Part shown: positions 15,849-24,845 of the stretch, piece by piece
How positions within the stretch are numbered: the first letter of the stretch is position 1
Layout: every line of letters starts with the position of its first letter
Origin: an uncultured Chryseobacterium sp.
GTDB taxonomy: Bacteria > Bacteroidota > Bacteroidia > Flavobacteriales > Weeksellaceae
Reading direction: 5' to 3'
Assembly (NCBI GenBank): GCA_913778085.1
Contig: CAJYXJ010000002.1
Span: forward strand, 1-44,288
Length of the DNA stretch: 44,288 nt
The notes under the pieces: generated by a model
What the model was told of the DNA's origin: nothing
Seen by the model: only the letters and a program-made list of their open reading frames with translations
Databases searched by the model: none
Program-made: the position numbers and the translations under genes

Positions 15849-17015
15849 ATGAAAGCAAAAGTATTATCTTTAAAAAGCATCTTTACTGCAGCTGCAATAT
15901 GTTCGTCATTAACAATAAATGCACAGGTATGGGATGTTAACGGCAACGGAGGCATCAACAATTCAAACTATGTGGGAACCGTGGATCCCAATCCCCTTTA
16001 CCTGCGGGTTAACGGGCAGGGCAATAATCCCGGCCAAGCTCTTTTAAATGAAGAGGGATCATTTTTGGTAGAAAGTGTAAACTATTCCAATGCTTCAAAA
16101 ACCAAAGGAAGTATTATAGCCGGTTCAAGCAATGTTCTGGGAAGCGATGCCAACAGCTCAATGGTCAGTGGATGGGAGAATGACCTATCTGATGGCGGAG
16201 GTGCTAATATCGTGGCCGGACAGGGAAACAGGGTCATTAAACAGGCTGCTAAGTCTGTTGCTTTGGGATGGGTCAATATGATCAGGGCTTCCAACCAGTT
16301 TGCTGTTGGAGTGGGTGTCGATCTGTCTTCCGAATATTCTGGAGGTTTTGGGATAGACCTGATTGCGACAGGAAACCGGTCATTCGTATTCGGTTCAGGA
16401 ACAGGCGGAGGGTCCAAACTTACCAACAACATTCCTTCGTCACTGATGTTCGGCGTTTCTTCAACACCAACCATGCTGATCCAAGATCAGAGAGTGGGGA
16501 TCGGCACTACTGCTCCTACTGCAATCCTTCATACAAACGGCAAAGTACGGATGGAAAATCTGCCGAATGGCACCGGGAGGGCTTTGGTGATTGATCCTAA
16601 TGGAAACGTAATGGCAGCCAACAGCTATCTTTATAAATCTACCGGAGATCAGACTACGGATTTTCAGACCCAGATCGATGATCTGAAAAAAGAAGTTCAG
16701 GAACTGAAAGAACTGCTGAAACAAAGCACGATCAATGCGGATATGAGCGCTGTTTCCAATGGGCCTGTACTCTATCAAAATACTCCCAATCCGGGAAAAG
16801 GCGAAACCGTAATCAGGTATTATCTTCCTAAAGATGCAAACAAGGCTTCCATCGGAATTTATAATATTTCAGGACAACTGATTAAGAATATTCCGCTTAC
16901 GGAAAAAGGCAACGGCAGCGTTACCCTGAACGGAATCCGTGGCGGATCTTATGTATACACCCTTTCGGTAGATGGTAAAAATACAGACACCAAGAAAATG
17001 CTGATACAGGACTAG
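15849..17015 (+). CDS. Secreted protein with adhesin-head-like repeats and T9SS sorting domain
   Basis: The 388-residue protein has a signal peptide (about 1-26, ending TINAQ). Residues about 75-215 are rich in Gly, Ser, Asn and Ala with short strands such as SMVSGWENDL, NIVAGQGNRV, SVALGWVNMI and QFAVGVGVDL, resembling the coiled YadA-like head repeats of trimeric adhesins. A coiled coil follows (about 270-295, QIDDLKKEVQELKELLKQS). The C-terminal T9SS sorting domain begins near YQNTPNPGKGETVI and ends KKMLIQD. A surface adhesin is a reasonable inference. It is 120 bases downstream of the orphan LytTR gene and has its own candidate regulated promoter and terminator. Confidence 0.85.
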   Translation: MKAKVLSLKSIFTAAAICSSLTINAQVWDVNGNGGINNSNYVGTVDPNPLYLRVNGQGNNPGQALLNEEGSFLVESVNYSNASKTKGSIIAGSSNVLGSDANSSMVSGWENDLSDGGGANIVAGQGNRVIKQAAKSVALGWVNMIRASNQFAVGVGVDLSSEYSGGFGIDLIATGNRSFVFGSGTGGGSKLTNNIPSSLMFGVSSTPTMLIQDQRVGIGTTAPTAILHTNGKVRMENLPNGTGRALVIDPNGNVMAANSYLYKSTGDQTTDFQTQIDDLKKEVQELKELLKQSTINADMSAVSNGPVLYQNTPNPGKGETVIRYYLPKDANKASIGIYNISGQLIKNIPLTEKGNGSVTLNGIRGGSYVYTLSVDGKNTDTKKMLIQD

Positions 17016-17059
17016 CAAAATATTCATGTTCAAAAACTTACCATTTATTCATAAGATCG

Positions 17060-17087
17060 AAAGCTGTCTCCGGACAGCTTTTGTTTT
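17060..17087 (+). terminator. Terminator after the adhesin-like T9SS gene
   Basis: AAAGCTGTC (17060-17068) pairs with GACAGCTTT (17073-17081) around a 4-base loop and is followed by TGTTTTT. It lies 45 bases after the stop codon. Confidence 0.8.
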
Positions 17088-17289
17088 TAGCATTTATTAG
17101 CGAAAGGCATACACTTGCTCAAAATAGTTACACAGGTACTTATTCCCGGTGGCGTGAAATTATATTAAGTTCTACTTTTATGGTACAAATAACCGTAGAA
17201 TATAAGAACGGTGAAAACCAGATTTTATCAAATGAGTTTAATTCTTAAAGTTTTTATTGGTTTTTGATCTATAAAATCAATATCACATT

Positions 17290-18510
17290 ATGGTAAGAAT
17301 GTATTTTTTAGCATTGTACCTATTATTGGGAAGTGCTCTGTTCACGGCACAGAACGTTCCTCCGTGCTCAGATTTCAATGATCCGTCCAATCCTTACGGG
17401 AATTGGGCGCCTGCGCCCGCCCCTAACGGAAATGTAAGTGTAGGAATAGGTTCGCCTAATGCCCTGGACGGTTCACCTTATCTGATTATTAAAGATAAAT
17501 CAGGCGGTTCGTGGTATCAAAACGAGAAAGATTACCAGTATCTCGGAAAACACTTTCTGGGACAGTGCATCTATTTTGATTTTTATCTTGAAAACGACAG
17601 CGGCTACGGCATGCCTTATCATCCTTATATCGTGCTTTCAGACGGAACCAACAGCGCCTCATTTGTAGCCAATGTTACGGTGACTCCGGGAAGCGGATGG
17701 GTGCGGATAAAAGCTCCGATCCAGCTTTCCAGCGGTGGGGTCCTTCCAAGCAATTCCGACGGAGCCTGGACGATGAGCCCCGTAAACGCCGCCGCTTTTG
17801 ACAATATTATTATGAATTCACAAATTATTGCGGTGTCTCCTGATATAACGTCTACCCAGCAGGAAGTGGTATATTTCGATAACTTCTGTGTGAAGCCTTG
17901 TGAAGGCTGTAATGAGTGCAATTCCAATTTCAAATTTCAGAGTACCACCAGCACATCCGGGAATTATACAATCGGGCAGGTTTTTCTGGAAAGCACAAAT
18001 TCTCCGAGTTTATACAAAGTCGACTGGGGTGACGGTACCATTACCGACGTAATGACTTCCCATACCTATACTTCTGCAGGAAGTTATACCGTATGTGTAG
18101 CGCAATATGAAGGAGATAAGCCGAAATGTAAAACCTGTATTTCCATCTGCATCCCGAAACCTGCGGAAGGCGGAGATGCAAAAAACCCGGCTTATGTAAA
18201 ATCTCCGCTGAATGAAGTCCGCGATATTGCCCGTGCAGAAACAGGCAGTACCATTCAGACAGATTATACACTTGTTCCGAATCCTGCAAAAAATTATGTG
18301 GATGTAATAACGAATCTTTCTAAGAGCGGCCCTGTCTCTATAAAAATCATGGATGCTTCAGGAAAAGTGCTGATCAATAGGTCCGAAACGATAAGTACGG
18401 GCAGACAAAGCATCAGAATTACTACGGAAAAGCTTATACAGGGCGTATATATCGTGGAAATACAATTAGAGAATAAAATAAGTTCCCAGAAACTGATGAT
18501 TTCAAAATAA
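17290..18510 (+). CDS. Secreted PKD-like domain protein with T9SS sorting domain
   Basis: The 406-residue protein has a signal peptide (about 1-20, ending LFTAQ). An N-terminal region of about 190 residues looks like a carbohydrate-binding-module-like beta-sandwich (GSWYQNEKDYQYLGKHFLGQ, then VVYFDNFCVKPC). A Cys-rich hinge (CEGCNEC) follows, then a PKD-like fold near 245-275 (KVDWGDGTITDVMTSHTY, SYTVCV). The C-terminal T9SS domain starts around LVPNPAKNYVDV and ends QKLMISK. It should be exported to the cell surface. No catalytic motif is seen, so glycan or matrix binding is the best guess. Confidence 0.85.
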   Translation: MVRMYFLALYLLLGSALFTAQNVPPCSDFNDPSNPYGNWAPAPAPNGNVSVGIGSPNALDGSPYLIIKDKSGGSWYQNEKDYQYLGKHFLGQCIYFDFYLENDSGYGMPYHPYIVLSDGTNSASFVANVTVTPGSGWVRIKAPIQLSSGGVLPSNSDGAWTMSPVNAAAFDNIIMNSQIIAVSPDITSTQQEVVYFDNFCVKPCEGCNECNSNFKFQSTTSTSGNYTIGQVFLESTNSPSLYKVDWGDGTITDVMTSHTYTSAGSYTVCVAQYEGDKPKCKTCISICIPKPAEGGDAKNPAYVKSPLNEVRDIARAETGSTIQTDYTLVPNPAKNYVDVITNLSKSGPVSIKIMDASGKVLINRSETISTGRQSIRITTEKLIQGVYIVEIQLENKISSQKLMISK

Positions 18511-19071
18511 TATATATTACATGTTATGAGAAACTGCCTTTTTAAGGCGGTCATGGTCGGAAGAATTTTTCTTCCGACTTTTTGATGTCAGATGACAAAT
18601 AAATGGATCATATAAGTTTGAAAATTATAACACATCTCTTAAAACGTTCTATAATGCATTTCCCAAGTCATTCCACTACAACTGATTATTGCGGTAAGGT
18701 CTGCCTGGCAAAAAATCTCCTGCCTGCTTTATTCTGCATTGTGGATAACGAAAAAACATTTCCGTGGACCTTTAAGCATACTTTTTAACAGCAACTGATT
18801 CAAAGCATTATGAGGTTTAGGGGAAATAAAAAAGTCCAGGAGAACTTAATGTCAGAAGGGATTTACAACATTCTGTTTCCGGAAATGATATAATGGGATC
18901 AGTTCTATACTTTATCAGACATGGAATGCATTCATTCACTAAACAATAAAAAAATCTCGATAGGTGATGATATCCTGATATGGTATCCATTAAAAACAAA
19001 TGACTATGCCAGATTCTGACATAGCCATTGCAAACTAAACCTCTTTACCAATGAGGATTAGTTTTACTAAT
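18511..19071. other. Gene-free interval between two T9SS genes
   Basis: This 561-base AT-rich stretch holds the terminator at 18556-18584. Near 19003-19027 there is a short imperfect inverted repeat (CTATG...CAGATTCTG...CATAG), possibly a terminator for the leftward LRR gene. The only sizeable open frame, 18603-18788, has no recognisable product or start signal. Confidence 0.6.
18556..18584 (+). terminator. Terminator after the PKD-like T9SS gene
   Basis: GTCGGAAG (18556-18563) pairs perfectly with CTTCCGAC (18571-18578) around a 7-base loop and is followed by five T. It lies 45 bases after the stop codon. Confidence 0.85.
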
Positions 19072-21666
19072 TTAATTTCTGATAACTTTTTTTAATAATG
19101 TTCCTTTTTCGGTATTTATTTTAAAATAGTAAACTCCGTTAATGTTGCTGTTAATACTGATCCTGGCATTTTCAGCATGAATCCCGATATGCTTTTGAAT
19201 AATTCTTCCCATTGCATCAAACACCTCCACCGACTGAATTTTGGAATCGGCATCTATATTTACATCACCTTTTGTTGGATTGGGATAAATATTTACCGAT
19301 TTATCATTTTGAACTTCAGAGGTTTTCAGCTGATTTTCGATATTGGTGATTTCATCATTGGTGACGATCGGGAAATTATAATCAAAATAGATATTTGCCT
19401 TATTGATGACTTTATCACCAATGGTGAGATTTCCTTTAGATTTTATTTTCATCAGGATATTACCATGCCCGCCGGTTCCCAGATTTGCCTGCTTCATCAT
19501 AAACTCCACTTTATTTCCTGTAATTTTAGTATAGGAAGGGTATGAAGAATTTTGCAGCTGTAAGGTGTTGATATCAAAATCGGCAGGATCAATGTTCATT
19601 TCCACGACGATGTTTTCGGTAGGAGCGGTGCCTGTATTTTCAAAATTTACTATGTAGTGAAGGTACTGTCCAACCATAGAGACAGGAATTGAATTTCCTT
19701 CTATGCACTCAATATCATTAGGATCATATGAACCCGTTACGGTCTGATTGAAAACAAAATGGTTATCCAAAGGTAAAATATCATTCAGTGCAGGATTAAT
19801 ATCCGCTGTAAAGATAAGATGATTACCGATGTTTACAGGATGGGTAGGATGTGTCGGAGGATTGACTGAAAAAATAATTTCGGTTGCTTTGTTCTGATAC
19901 GGTTTCAGATTCGTAAAACTGTACGTGATCTGATTTCCTGCAATGGAAGCATAAGGCAAAGAGGAAGAAACAAAGGCTATCTTTAAATTATCGAAATTCA
20001 GTGTGACATTTCCGGAGAGTGTCGTATTCCCTTTATTCCTCCACATAAGTTTATATTTTGCGTTAAACCCGGGTCTTGCAGAACCTACCGGAGCAATAAC
20101 AACTTCAAGATCATTGGAATTTCCGATTGCTTTTATGCAGATATCCTGAGTGAAAATATTATTATTGGAATTTGCAAAATTTGTATTGAAACTGCCCGGA
20201 ACAGCCTGGAAAAGAGAAGGATTTTCAGCTTCCGTGGTGATGGCAAAACTACCAGCTATGGTATAGAAGAAATATTTCCCTTGGCTGTTGGTAAAGGTAG
20301 AGCCTGTATTGGTGCCGTCATTTATCTTAATTTTTAAATGCTCAAAAAGCTCATCATTAGGATCGCAGCCATTATTATTTTCGTCAAAACGGACGATTCC
20401 CGTGATGGTGTTGTAATTACCTCCCGGATTAAAGGTGCAATAGGAGTTAACGTTACAGTTGGTAAAATTCAGGGAAGAGACCACGGACTGGATACCGGCG
20501 ATCTGGCCTTCATCACAGCAGATGTATTGAAGGGCATTGCCATTATTGCTCAGAGACAGAAATTCATTGGCCCCGTTTTTCATAAATATTGAGACCAATA
20601 ACGGATTCATCTCACATCTAAAAGTCTGGAGGCTGATACAGTCTTCTACGTTGATGGTTGTAAATTTATTATTATCACAGTATATTTGCTGAAGGCCTGT
20701 ACAGCCCTGTACATTGAGTGAAGCTAGCTGGTTCTTAGCGCAGGATAAATAGTAAAGATTGGTTAAGCCGTGCAGATCCAATGTGGTAAGCTGGTTGCTG
20801 TAACAGCTTAAATACTGGAGATTGGGCAGTCCCTGTACATTCAATGCAGTCAGCTGGTTTTCAAAGCAGGTAAAGGTTTTAAGATTCAGCAATCCCTGTA
20901 CGTTGATTGCCGGAAGACCGCATCCATAACATGCCAATGTCATGAGGTTAGACAATCCCTGTACATTGATTGAGGTTAACGTCGGATTATAATGGCAGTC
21001 CAGATTTTGAAGATTAGGGATTGCCTGCATGTCTAAGGTAACAAACTTATTGCTGCTGCAGTTGAGAACCGTAAGATTGTTAAGTCCTGCTACATTTAAG
21101 GAAGTCAGCAGATTGAAAGAACAATTTAAGTTCTGAAGATTCGTGAGTCCCTGTATATTCAGTGAAGGAAGTTTATTGCCGGAGCAATTAAGGTTCTGAA
21201 GACCCGGTAATCCCTGAACATTTAAAGAGGGAAGTAAATTGGCGTAGCAGTTTAAGGTTTGAAGATTGGTAAGCCCCTGCACGTTCAATGAGGTAAGCTT
21301 GTTGCTGTAGCAGTTCAGAACCTGAAGATCAGCAAGCCCCTGAACATCTAATGAGGCCAATAAATTGCTGTAGCAATTTAACGTCTGGATATTAAGAAAA
21401 TCTGATATTCCGGTCAGCGCAGAAATATTTGAAGATGAAACATTTAAATAAAGCACCTGCTGAGCTTCCGTGAGCTGTATTTCTCCATCGCTGTTGGCAT
21501 CTATCTTAAAATAGTTCCCGGATAAATTTTTGGCGATCTGGTTGGTCGTATCGGCCTGAAGTAATTTTGTCTTAAAATTTGCATCGGGAATACTGACAAG
21601 CTGTGCTTTGATTCCGAATGAAATGATCAGTAAAAATAATACGGTAAAGGATAGTTTTACTTTCAT
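19072..21666 (-). CDS. Large secreted leucine-rich-repeat protein with T9SS sorting domain
   Basis: The 864-residue protein has a signal peptide (1-21). After a short acidic region come about 13 leucine-rich repeats of 21 residues (about 80-375), consensus L-SLNVQGL-NLQ-LNCYSN, with a Cys in most repeats. Next is an SdrD-B-like carboxypeptidase-regulatory-type domain (about 415-500, GIVRFDENNNGCDP). A conserved Bacteroidota beta domain follows (about 645-775, YDPNDIECIEG to NKANIYFDYNFPIVTNDE). The T9SS domain begins IYPNPTKGDVNID. It is likely a surface adhesin or interaction protein. It lies 84 bases downstream of the LytTR regulator gene and has a candidate site for that regulator in the gap. 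Confidence 0.9.
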   Translation of the reverse strand: MKVKLSFTVLFLLIISFGIKAQLVSIPDANFKTKLLQADTTNQIAKNLSGNYFKIDANSDGEIQLTEAQQVLYLNVSSSNISALTGISDFLNIQTLNCYSNLLASLDVQGLADLQVLNCYSNKLTSLNVQGLTNLQTLNCYANLLPSLNVQGLPGLQNLNCSGNKLPSLNIQGLTNLQNLNCSFNLLTSLNVAGLNNLTVLNCSSNKFVTLDMQAIPNLQNLDCHYNPTLTSINVQGLSNLMTLACYGCGLPAINVQGLLNLKTFTCFENQLTALNVQGLPNLQYLSCYSNQLTTLDLHGLTNLYYLSCAKNQLASLNVQGCTGLQQIYCDNNKFTTINVEDCISLQTFRCEMNPLLVSIFMKNGANEFLSLSNNGNALQYICCDEGQIAGIQSVVSSLNFTNCNVNSYCTFNPGGNYNTITGIVRFDENNNGCDPNDELFEHLKIKINDGTNTGSTFTNSQGKYFFYTIAGSFAITTEAENPSLFQAVPGSFNTNFANSNNNIFTQDICIKAIGNSNDLEVVIAPVGSARPGFNAKYKLMWRNKGNTTLSGNVTLNFDNLKIAFVSSSLPYASIAGNQITYSFTNLKPYQNKATEIIFSVNPPTHPTHPVNIGNHLIFTADINPALNDILPLDNHFVFNQTVTGSYDPNDIECIEGNSIPVSMVGQYLHYIVNFENTGTAPTENIVVEMNIDPADFDINTLQLQNSSYPSYTKITGNKVEFMMKQANLGTGGHGNILMKIKSKGNLTIGDKVINKANIYFDYNFPIVTNDEITNIENQLKTSEVQNDKSVNIYPNPTKGDVNIDADSKIQSVEVFDAMGRIIQKHIGIHAENARISINSNINGVYYFKINTEKGTLLKKVIRN
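20620..21430 (-). repeat. 63-bp coding repeats encoding the leucine-rich repeats
   Basis: Within the LRR gene the DNA repeats with a 63-bp period, each unit coding for one 21-residue repeat (for example LNVQGLTNLQTLNC). Several neighbouring units are closely similar at the DNA level (the segment for NVQGL), which favours copy-number change by recombination. Limits are approximate. Confidence 0.75.
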
Positions 21667-21684
21667 AGTAAATGTTTTTTTTTA

Positions 21685-21749
21685 TAAATTTATTTATAGA
21701 ATCTTTTCTATAAAACCATCAATGAGAATTTGTAAGGTTTTATTTAGAA
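21685..21749 (-). promoter_or_regulatory. Candidate LytTR site and -7-like box of the LRR gene
   Basis: On the minus strand TTCTAAATA (complement of 21741-21749) and TTCTCATTG (complement of 21720-21728) are spaced 21 bases apart. They are followed after 27 bases by TAAATTTA (21692-21685), one mismatch from TAnnTTTG. The block TCAATGAGAATTTG (+ strand, 21719-21732) is identical to 24507-24520 upstream of the kinase gene. It fills the gap between the regulator stop codon and the LRR start. Confidence 0.6.
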
Positions 21750-21750
21750 T

Positions 21751-22512
21751 TTAAAGTCTCCCGATCAGTTCCTGTAACTTTTCTTTTTTCCGCTGCGATA
21801 CCGGTATCTGTGACTGATCCGACATAATAACAAACCCGCCGTCCTTTTTGATGTAGGATTTCAGTTCATTCAGATTAATAAGATGAGACTGATGAATACG
21901 TTCAAAACCATGATCTCCCAAAAGCTCTTCATATTCTTTCAGGGTCTTTGAAATAATAACAGGTTTATGGTTTTTAAGATAGAATTTGGTGTAATTGTCT
22001 TCACTTTCGCAACGGATAATGTCTTTTATTTCAAACAGATGAATCCCGTCCGACGTAGAAAGAGCGATCTTTTTAAAACTTTCGGTCTTTTTGGTAATAT
22101 TATCAAGAAGCAGTTCAATATGCTTATAATTATTGTTCTTGCTTTGGGCCTCCTTGATTTTTAAAACAACATTTTTCAGATCATCGGGATCTACAGGCTT
22201 CAACAGATAATCCAATGCACTGAACCGGAATGCTTTTATAGCAAACTTTTCGTGAGCGGTAATAAAGACCACCTGTGCAGATACCTGCCCGGTTTTTTGG
22301 TTGAGCTGCTCAAGAATATCAAATCCGGTCCCGTCATTCATTAAAATGTCCAGGAAAATAATTTCAGGATTCAGCTTCTCTACCAATTCAATACCGGTTT
22401 TTACGCTTTCCGCTTCCCCTGTAAACTTAATTTCGGGGGCATAAAGTTTCAGCATTTCTTTCATGCCTTCACGCAGATTGGCATCATCATCAATAATAAC
22501 AGCACTGATCAT
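21751..22512 (-). CDS. LytTR-family response regulator, partner of the TPR histidine kinase
   Basis: The 253-residue protein has a receiver domain with acidic pocket D8-D10, phosphoacceptor D55 (IIFLDILMND), T85 and K105 (LLKPVDP). The LytTR domain follows (about 150-253: FKKIALSTSDGIHLFEIKDIIRCESEDNY to GGFVIMSDQSQIPVSQRKKEKL). It starts 2 bases after the kinase gene stop, so kinase and regulator form a classic LytS/LytR-type pair. The candidate targets are its own operon promoter and the downstream LRR gene, based on shared repeats. Confidence 0.95.
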   Translation of the reverse strand: MISAVIIDDDANLREGMKEMLKLYAPEIKFTGEAESVKTGIELVEKLNPEIIFLDILMNDGTGFDILEQLNQKTGQVSAQVVFITAHEKFAIKAFRFSALDYLLKPVDPDDLKNVVLKIKEAQSKNNNYKHIELLLDNITKKTESFKKIALSTSDGIHLFEIKDIIRCESEDNYTKFYLKNHKPVIISKTLKEYEELLGDHGFERIHQSHLINLNELKSYIKKDGGFVIMSDQSQIPVSQRKKEKLQELIGRL

Positions 22513-22514
22513 AG

Positions 22515-24434
22515 TTAATTTTTTATATATTCAATTGGCAGTTCCAGGAGTACTTTTGTACCTTCTACAGTACCGCTTGGTCCTTTTACTTCCTGTATCG
22601 TAAGATTCACTTTCTTTTTTTCAAGTTTTTCTAAAGTTTCCAGTCTTTTCCGGGAGATATCCATGGCCATCGATTTATGGATGTTCACTGAATTTTCTTT
22701 CAGTTTTTTAGCCGTTTCAATCCCGATTCCGTTGTCCTCTATTTCGCAGATCAATGATTCCTTTGTCTGTTCAAATTTTATCCTGATAAAACCTTTTCCT
22801 TCTTTCGGGACCACCCCGTGAATTACTGCATTTTCGATATAAGGCTGAAGCAGCAGAGACGGCAGTGCCGTATCATCCTCAATTAAAGGATCTTTGGAAA
22901 TTTCAAAATCAAATTTTTGGTTAAATCTTAACTGCTCAAGCTCCAGATAATTTTTTAGGGATTCAATTTCTTTATCAATCGTAATCAGGGATTCTTTGGA
23001 GAAGTCAAGGGTCAGACGCATCAGTTTGGAAAATTTGGCCAGGTATTTTATCGCTTCTTCTTTGTCGTTCTGCATAATAAACGAAGAGATTGCGGCAAGG
23101 CAGTTAAATACAAAATGCGGATTCATCTGAAGATGGAGTGCCTTGTGCTGAAACTCGGCCAGTTGTTTTTGAAGCAGAATGGTTTTTTCCCTTTCCTTAT
23201 TCCTGAAAAAGAAAAAGAGGCCCGTCAGAATGATGATAAGCACAAGAAATCCGAAATACCATTTCATTTTTTCGCGATCCGTTTTTTCCTTTTGTTCAAT
23301 CTTTTTTCTCTCAAACTCGAAATTCAGTTCGGTTTTGATGCGTTCTTTCGCATTTTCCGTTTTTAAAAGCTTCTCCTTTTCCGTACTGTAATTTTTTAAA
23401 TGGATAAGAGCCAGTTCCTCATCACCTTTTTTATCGAAGATCCTGGATAGAAGCTCTTCACTTTTTACATTCGTTTCAGGCAAATTTAATTCTTTGGAAA
23501 TAGCAAGGCTTTTATTAGCCAGTTCCAGGGACTGATCCAGCCTGTTTTCATTAAAGTAGATTCTGCCTAAAAACAGATACGTATTAGACAGCCCGAATTT
23601 ATCATCTGTGCTTTTAAACGTTTCTTCCGCTTTCAGCAGACATGCTTTGGCTTTTTCGGGCTGTCTTTTTGAAATATAATATTGAGATAAGTTATTATAC
23701 AATTCTCCTAAATCACGGGAATTCGGGTTTTTCCTGAATTCATTCAACCCTTCATCAAAAAAGACTTTGGCTTTTTCAGGGAGATTTTTATCAAGATAAA
23801 TCAGGCCGATGTTGGAGCAGACGGCACCCAGTGAAGCCGCTTTTATCTTCTTTTGCAGGGTATAGGATTTCAGGAAATAATACAGTGCCTTATCCTTGTC
23901 ATCGATCGACTGGTAAATCACACCGATATTATTATAAATCTTGGAAAGCTGTACTTCATTCCGCGTCTCTTGATATATTTTCATGGCTTTAAAATCATTG
24001 CTTAAAGCCCGGGAATAATTATTCTGCTCAGAATAGATAATGCCTTTGCTCCCAAATGTTTTGGCTAAAATTTCCTGTGTTTCCTGATCGGTCCGGTTAA
24101 GACTTATTAATTTTTTCTCCGTCAGATCAAAATATTGAAGCGCCTTCCGGTAATCCCCGAGGATGATATTGGAAGTTCCCAGATTCTGATAAGCCAAAAC
24201 CTCTTCCTTTGTATTATTTGTTTTTCTTGCCAGCTCCAAAGCTTCATTGGCAAACTTTTGCATGGCATTGGGATCCGAAGTTTTGTAAGAATCTGATATC
24301 CTGTTCAAAAGCTGCGTTCTTTCCGGAAGATCGGTGGTTTGGCTTAAAAGAACCGCCAAAGAATCCGACACTTTATTTTGTGCAAAAAGAAAAATCGTAA
24401 CCAGTAAAAAAACAAAAGAATAATTTTTTTTCAT
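22515..24434 (-). CDS. TPR-containing sensor histidine kinase (LytS/YehU-type His_kinase domain)
   Basis: The 639-residue protein has a signal peptide (1-19). About eight tetratricopeptide repeats (about 40-350) should lie in the periplasm as the sensing region. A coiled segment, one transmembrane helix (about 391-410, YFGFLVLIIILTGLFFFF) and a cytoplasmic kinase follow. The phosphorylated His is H440 in LQMNPHFVFNCL, the His_kinase (PF06580) signature. The ATPase lobe has N-box PYIENAVIHG and DNGIGI. It is transcribed with the LytTR regulator (2-base gap). The signal it senses is unknown. Confidence 0.94.
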   Translation of the reverse strand: MKKNYSFVFLLVTIFLFAQNKVSDSLAVLLSQTTDLPERTQLLNRISDSYKTSDPNAMQKFANEALELARKTNNTKEEVLAYQNLGTSNIILGDYRKALQYFDLTEKKLISLNRTDQETQEILAKTFGSKGIIYSEQNNYSRALSNDFKAMKIYQETRNEVQLSKIYNNIGVIYQSIDDKDKALYYFLKSYTLQKKIKAASLGAVCSNIGLIYLDKNLPEKAKVFFDEGLNEFRKNPNSRDLGELYNNLSQYYISKRQPEKAKACLLKAEETFKSTDDKFGLSNTYLFLGRIYFNENRLDQSLELANKSLAISKELNLPETNVKSEELLSRIFDKKGDEELALIHLKNYSTEKEKLLKTENAKERIKTELNFEFERKKIEQKEKTDREKMKWYFGFLVLIIILTGLFFFFRNKEREKTILLQKQLAEFQHKALHLQMNPHFVFNCLAAISSFIMQNDKEEAIKYLAKFSKLMRLTLDFSKESLITIDKEIESLKNYLELEQLRFNQKFDFEISKDPLIEDDTALPSLLLQPYIENAVIHGVVPKEGKGFIRIKFEQTKESLICEIEDNGIGIETAKKLKENSVNIHKSMAMDISRKRLETLEKLEKKKVNLTIQEVKGPSGTVEGTKVLLELPIEYIKN

Positions 24435-24845
24435 TAATTATAGTTTAGTCACAAATTTAAATGAATCAAAACAAGAAAAGAACAGCCAATGAGAAATCTC
24501 TGGTTTTCAATGAGAATTTGAAAGTTTTAACAATGAAGGAAGCGCAACAGCCTGTTTAGATTTTGATTTAGAAAACTTTTCGTCATTTCTCTTAATTTTC
24601 TGAATTAAAATAAACTTTGTTTATTCTTAATTTAGTACGATGATCTTCAGTCATACCGCTGAGAAACTGACAAATTGATTTTTTCAAGCTAAAATTCCTT
24701 AATTCCTTAATGGTAAAAAATAAACTCCAAATTTAATCAGGCTCTAAAAACAAGAGGATAGCCAAAGCCTGCTTACAGTTATTTATCCAAATGTATCTCC
24801 GATAGCTTATTTTTCCTTACATTCGGAGATAAAAAATCACCTTTC
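24435..24845. other. Gene-free divergent interval between kinase and aminotransferase genes
   Basis: This 411-base AT-rich stretch contains the candidate LytTR site and -7 box of the kinase operon at 24452-24516. I see nothing else structured, and no clear promoter for the aminotransferase gene. Confidence 0.5.
24452..24516 (-). promoter_or_regulatory. Candidate LytTR site and -7 box of the kinase/regulator operon
   Basis: CAATGAGAA occurs twice on the + strand, at 24487-24495 and 24508-24516: identical 9-mers 21 bases apart (TTCTCATTG as read by the gene). 27 bases further, TAAATTTG (complement of 24452-24459) is a perfect -7 box, about 17 bases before the start codon at 24434. No -33 box is present. 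With a start site near 24446 the repeats would sit at about -41 to -49 and -62 to -70, as for LytTR activators. Confidence 0.65.

Noticed and set aside
18603-18788. 61-residue + strand reading frame in the T9SS interval
   Set aside because: No start signal, no conserved features, and AT-rich intergenic composition; not enough to call a gene.
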